Positions 62,089 through 64,000 of a stretch of DNA of 64,000 bases are shown one piece after another. Made by a program: the position numbers and the translations under genes. The notes beneath the pieces were generated by a model, which did not search any database, was not told the DNA's origin, and worked only from the letters and a program-made list of their open reading frames with translations. The first letter of the stretch is position 1. Every line of letters starts with the position of its first letter. Origin of the DNA: Hyphomicrobiales bacterium (GTDB lineage Bacteria > Pseudomonadota > Alphaproteobacteria > Rhizobiales > Rhizobiaceae); NCBI GenBank assembly GCA_900472625.1, contig UCIT01000035.1:1-64000 (forward strand). The letters run 5' to 3'.

Positions 62089-63417
62089 TCAGGCGATCCG
62101 GCGCTCTGCACTTTCGGCGCTCTCTTCCAGCCAGCCACCGGTAAAGCCGGCCCGCTCGAGTCCGGTGCGGATCACGTCGGACTTGCGCATCAGGCTCCAG
62201 ATGAAATCGGAGCGGGCGTTCTCGATCGACATCACCAGCAGCCCCTGATCGATGCCGACGCAGCGGTCATCGACCCAGCCTTCCGGCTGCGATGTCGCAA
62301 CCGTCGGGTTGAAGCCGCCGGGAAAACGGTCCTCGTAGACGATGCGGGGGTAGGTCTCGAGCAGCGCGCGGGTACCCGAGATCGCCGCCTCCCTGTCATA
62401 GGGCAGCGAGGCAAGCGCGGCCCAGGGAGCAAGCGTCCCGTCGTCGGGGCCGAGCGGTACACCACGGGCGGCGTATCCCAGAATGTTCGGGCGCCGATCC
62501 CCGTGCCTGCTGCGCGACGGCGGCGGCCCGTCTGATGCCGACAAACCCCATATGTCTTTGCTGTAACCGACGAAATGGCCGGGATTGCGCGCGGCGTAGT
62601 CGCGCTGGACCTCGATGCAGACCTGCGTGTTGCGGAAATAATCCCAATCGCGCGCCGCCATCGGCCGGTCGCGGATGCCGCGAAAATCGATCCAGGCATG
62701 CGAGAACAGGTGGATGAACAGCGGACTGGCATAGAGATAGGCCTGATCGCCGAACAGCATCCAGGAATAGCTCGCTGTGAAAGCGTCGTAGCTCGATTGC
62801 GGGATCGGGTGGGTCGGCGAGGCCAGCGCCAGCGTATAAAGCAACACCGCCTCGTCATAGCCCTGCCAGCGCCAGCGCAGGAAGCCGCTCGATGGCTTCC
62901 AGCCCATGCAGATGGTCTCGCCCTTGTTCAGCGCCCATTGCCAGTCGATGCGCTCGTAGATCAGCGTCGCCAGGCGGCGGATCTCGGTCTCCGCCGCGTC
63001 GTCCGCGTCGAAGTAGGCGGCCGCCGTCAGGACGCCCGCAACCAGCAGCGTCGTGTCGATGGTCGAAAGCTCGCTGTTCCAGGCGCGGTGGCCGGTGTCC
63101 ATGTGCAGGAAATGGTAGAAGAAGCCCTTGTAGCCGATCGCGTGGCGCTCGCGGCCCTGATGGCCGTTGGCGAAGAAGCACAGCGTCGTCGTGGTCAGCG
63201 CGATCGCCTCCGGCCGCGTCATCCAGCCGCGCTCGACGGCGACCGTATAGGACGACAGCGCAAAGCCGACGGCGGCGATGCTGCAGGGCACGCCCGCCAC
63301 TGAAGTGTCGGCGACAAGGCCGGTCTCGGGATTGGAATGTTTCGGAAAATAATTGAACGCCGCCCGCTGCAGTCTGTCGACCAGCGCGGCATCCGTCTCC
63401 TCGGTCCGTTGTAGCAT
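62089..63417 (-). CDS. Glucoamylase-fold glycosidase (GH144-like)
   Basis: A 442-residue protein with the (alpha/alpha)6-barrel glucoamylase domain (Pfam Glycoamylase). Segments include AAFNYFPKHSNPETGLVADTS, AAVGFALSSYTVAVERGW, GFFYHFLHMDTG, STIDTTLLVAGVLTAA, ICMGWKPSSGFLRWRWQGYDEAVLLY and GFNPTVA. This domain includes endo-beta-1,2-glucanases (GH144), attractive for rhizobia that make cyclic beta-1,2-glucans, but substrate is not proven. No signal peptide is seen from the ATG at 63417, so a cytosolic place is likely. The frame extends upstream into the tRNA region, which cannot be coding. Confidence 0.85.
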   Translation of the reverse strand: MLQRTEETDAALVDRLQRAAFNYFPKHSNPETGLVADTSVAGVPCSIAAVGFALSSYTVAVERGWMTRPEAIALTTTTLCFFANGHQGRERHAIGYKGFFYHFLHMDTGHRAWNSELSTIDTTLLVAGVLTAAAYFDADDAAETEIRRLATLIYERIDWQWALNKGETICMGWKPSSGFLRWRWQGYDEAVLLYTLALASPTHPIPQSSYDAFTASYSWMLFGDQAYLYASPLFIHLFSHAWIDFRGIRDRPMAARDWDYFRNTQVCIEVQRDYAARNPGHFVGYSKDIWGLSASDGPPPSRSRHGDRRPNILGYAARGVPLGPDDGTLAPWAALASLPYDREAAISGTRALLETYPRIVYEDRFPGGFNPTVATSQPEGWVDDRCVGIDQGLLVMSIENARSDFIWSLMRKSDVIRTGLERAGFTGGWLEESAESAERRIA

Positions 63418-63564
63418 GCGCGTCCGCTCTGTTTGATATCCTGCCCTTGGGGGAAGATGGGCAAGGGCGGGGCGCAAATCAATGCTTTTTGAGGGATGCA
63501 AGTTTCCGATGCATGACAAACGTTTGTCTGCTCGGCTATCGCATATTGCTCTTGAGAGAAGATT

Positions 63565-63639
63565 TGGAGCGGGCGAAGGGGTTCGAACCCTCGACCCCAA
63601 CCTTGGCAAGGTTGTGCTCTACCACTGAGCTACACCCGC
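63565..63639 (-). tRNA. tRNA-Gly (anticodon GCC)
   Basis: The minus strand reads GCGGGTGTAGCTCAGTGG..., with acceptor stem GCGGGTG/CGCCCGC, D-arm GCTC..GAGC, anticodon arm CAACC-TTGCCAA-GGTTG with GCC, T-arm with GGTTCGAACC, discriminator T and encoded CCA. 75 bases including CCA. Confidence 0.97.
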
Positions 63640-63703
63640 TCATAAATCCGACGGCCTGTGGTAGTTTTGGAAGCCGTTGGCGCCACCTTGCGGCGACGGG
63701 CGC

Positions 63704-63732
63704 TATATCGCCCAAACGATTTTCAAATGCAA
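63704..63732 (-). promoter_or_regulatory. Putative sigma-70 promoter of tRNA-Gly
   Basis: Minus strand: TTGCAT (63727-63732), a 17-base spacer, GATATA (63704-63709). It lies 65 bases upstream of the mature tRNA 5' end and faces it. Confidence 0.5.
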
Positions 63733-63894
63733 CAGGGAAATGACGGAAAGGCGAAGAAAAATTTGCGATCCTGATCGCGGGTCGCCTAAAATGCCGCAAA
63801 TGCAGGGAAAAGCGGCGAATGCGCACGTTGCAAAACAGGGGAGGGGGACGTAATCAGGGAGCGCTTTCATTCCTTAGCAGTGCTGGATACCGAT

Positions 63895-64000
63895 ATGACC
63901 GACAAGACGCCGAAGACCGCCGATGATCTGTTCGCCTTTCTCGACGGACTTGAGATCAAGCACAGCACAAAGCGGCACGCGCCGGTGTTCACGGTGGCCG
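63895..64000 (+). CDS. Prolyl-tRNA editing protein (YbaK/ProX-like), 5' part only
   Basis: An ATG at 63895 opens a frame that runs to the window end (35 codons). The visible part, KTADDLFAFLDGLEIKHST followed by KRHAPVFTVA, matches the N-terminus of ProX/PrdX-type trans-editing proteins (YbaK domain), which hydrolyse Ala-tRNA(Pro). The xPVFTVAE element is the most telling. The ribosome site is weak, and a GTG five codons upstream (63880) is an alternative start. Truncated by the window edge, so the catalytic Lys cannot be checked. Confidence 0.75.
   Translation, partial: MTDKTPKTADDLFAFLDGLEIKHSTKRHAPVFTVA

Noticed and set aside
63418..63609. N-terminal extension of the GH144-like gene upstream to 63609
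   Set aside because: It would run through the tRNA-Gly gene, so the ATG at 63417 is used.

Overview
The window is a contiguous piece of GC-rich chromosome from an alphaproteobacterium, almost certainly a member of Rhizobiaceae (Rhizobium / Agrobacterium / Ensifer relatives). The pointers are the mtgA-rpmF-phaR-phbAB block, a metA gene behind a SAM-II riboswitch, an RpoH2-type sigma factor next to carD, a fused Suv3-like helicase, GGAAC-type general-stress promoters, and an amino acid:[carrier protein] ligase of the kind known from Bradyrhizobium and Agrobacterium. I see no insertion sequences, phage genes, integrases or CRISPR arrays. The gene content is core-like, with a few accessory islands.

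Layout. 1-6 kb: end of an MFS gene, ispG, a LysE exporter, a prenyl diphosphate synthase, mtgA, a GST-like protein, rpmF and a small membrane protein. 6-9.2 kb: PHB metabolism (phaR, phbA, phbB) and two very short membrane-anchored ORFs. 9.3-13.5 kb: an amino-sugar operon (gntR, SIS-type deaminase, nagA) with a triple operator, then an aldose epimerase. 13.5-16.6 kb: metA with SAM-II riboswitch and promoter, and a divergent SbmA/BacA-type ABC protein with a decayed ATPase domain. 16.6-24.4 kb: an exported protein, two MFS pumps (one with a divergent MarR gene and palindromic operator), an ABC-F ATPase, thiamine pyrophosphokinase and an OmpW-like porin. 24.4-28 kb: TPP riboswitch and thiBPQ. 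28-36.3 kb: M48 protease, rpoH2, carD, fdxA, an S4-domain protein and the large helicase. 36.9-38.2 kb: a putative EcfG-controlled pair of small envelope proteins and a higBA toxin-antitoxin pair. 38.3-41.2 kb: efp divergent from epmA-epmB. 41.5-52.2 kb: the carrier-protein / flippase island. 52.4-58 kb: Lrp-type RAM protein, LysR, hglS, pipecolate oxidase and aldehyde dehydrogenase (lysine/pipecolate catabolism). 58.1-62 kb: Fbp-type ferric iron transporter with a candidate Irr box. 62-64 kb: glucoamylase-fold glycosidase, tRNA-Gly(GCC) and the start of a prolyl-tRNA editing protein.

The best candidate for an undescribed system is 41.5-52.2 kb. It runs carrier protein, acyl-CoA dehydrogenase, aminoacyl-tRNA-synthetase-like amino acid:[carrier protein] ligase, DUF1839 protein and GH2-type glycosidase, in tight same-strand order. 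Next come a 1104-residue fusion of a polysaccharide flippase to two alpha/beta-hydrolase domains, and a convergent glycosyltransferase. A testable reading is that an amino acid is loaded on the carrier, oxidised while tethered, and transferred to a surface glycan that the fused flippase exports. The individual families are known; the combined pathway is inference.
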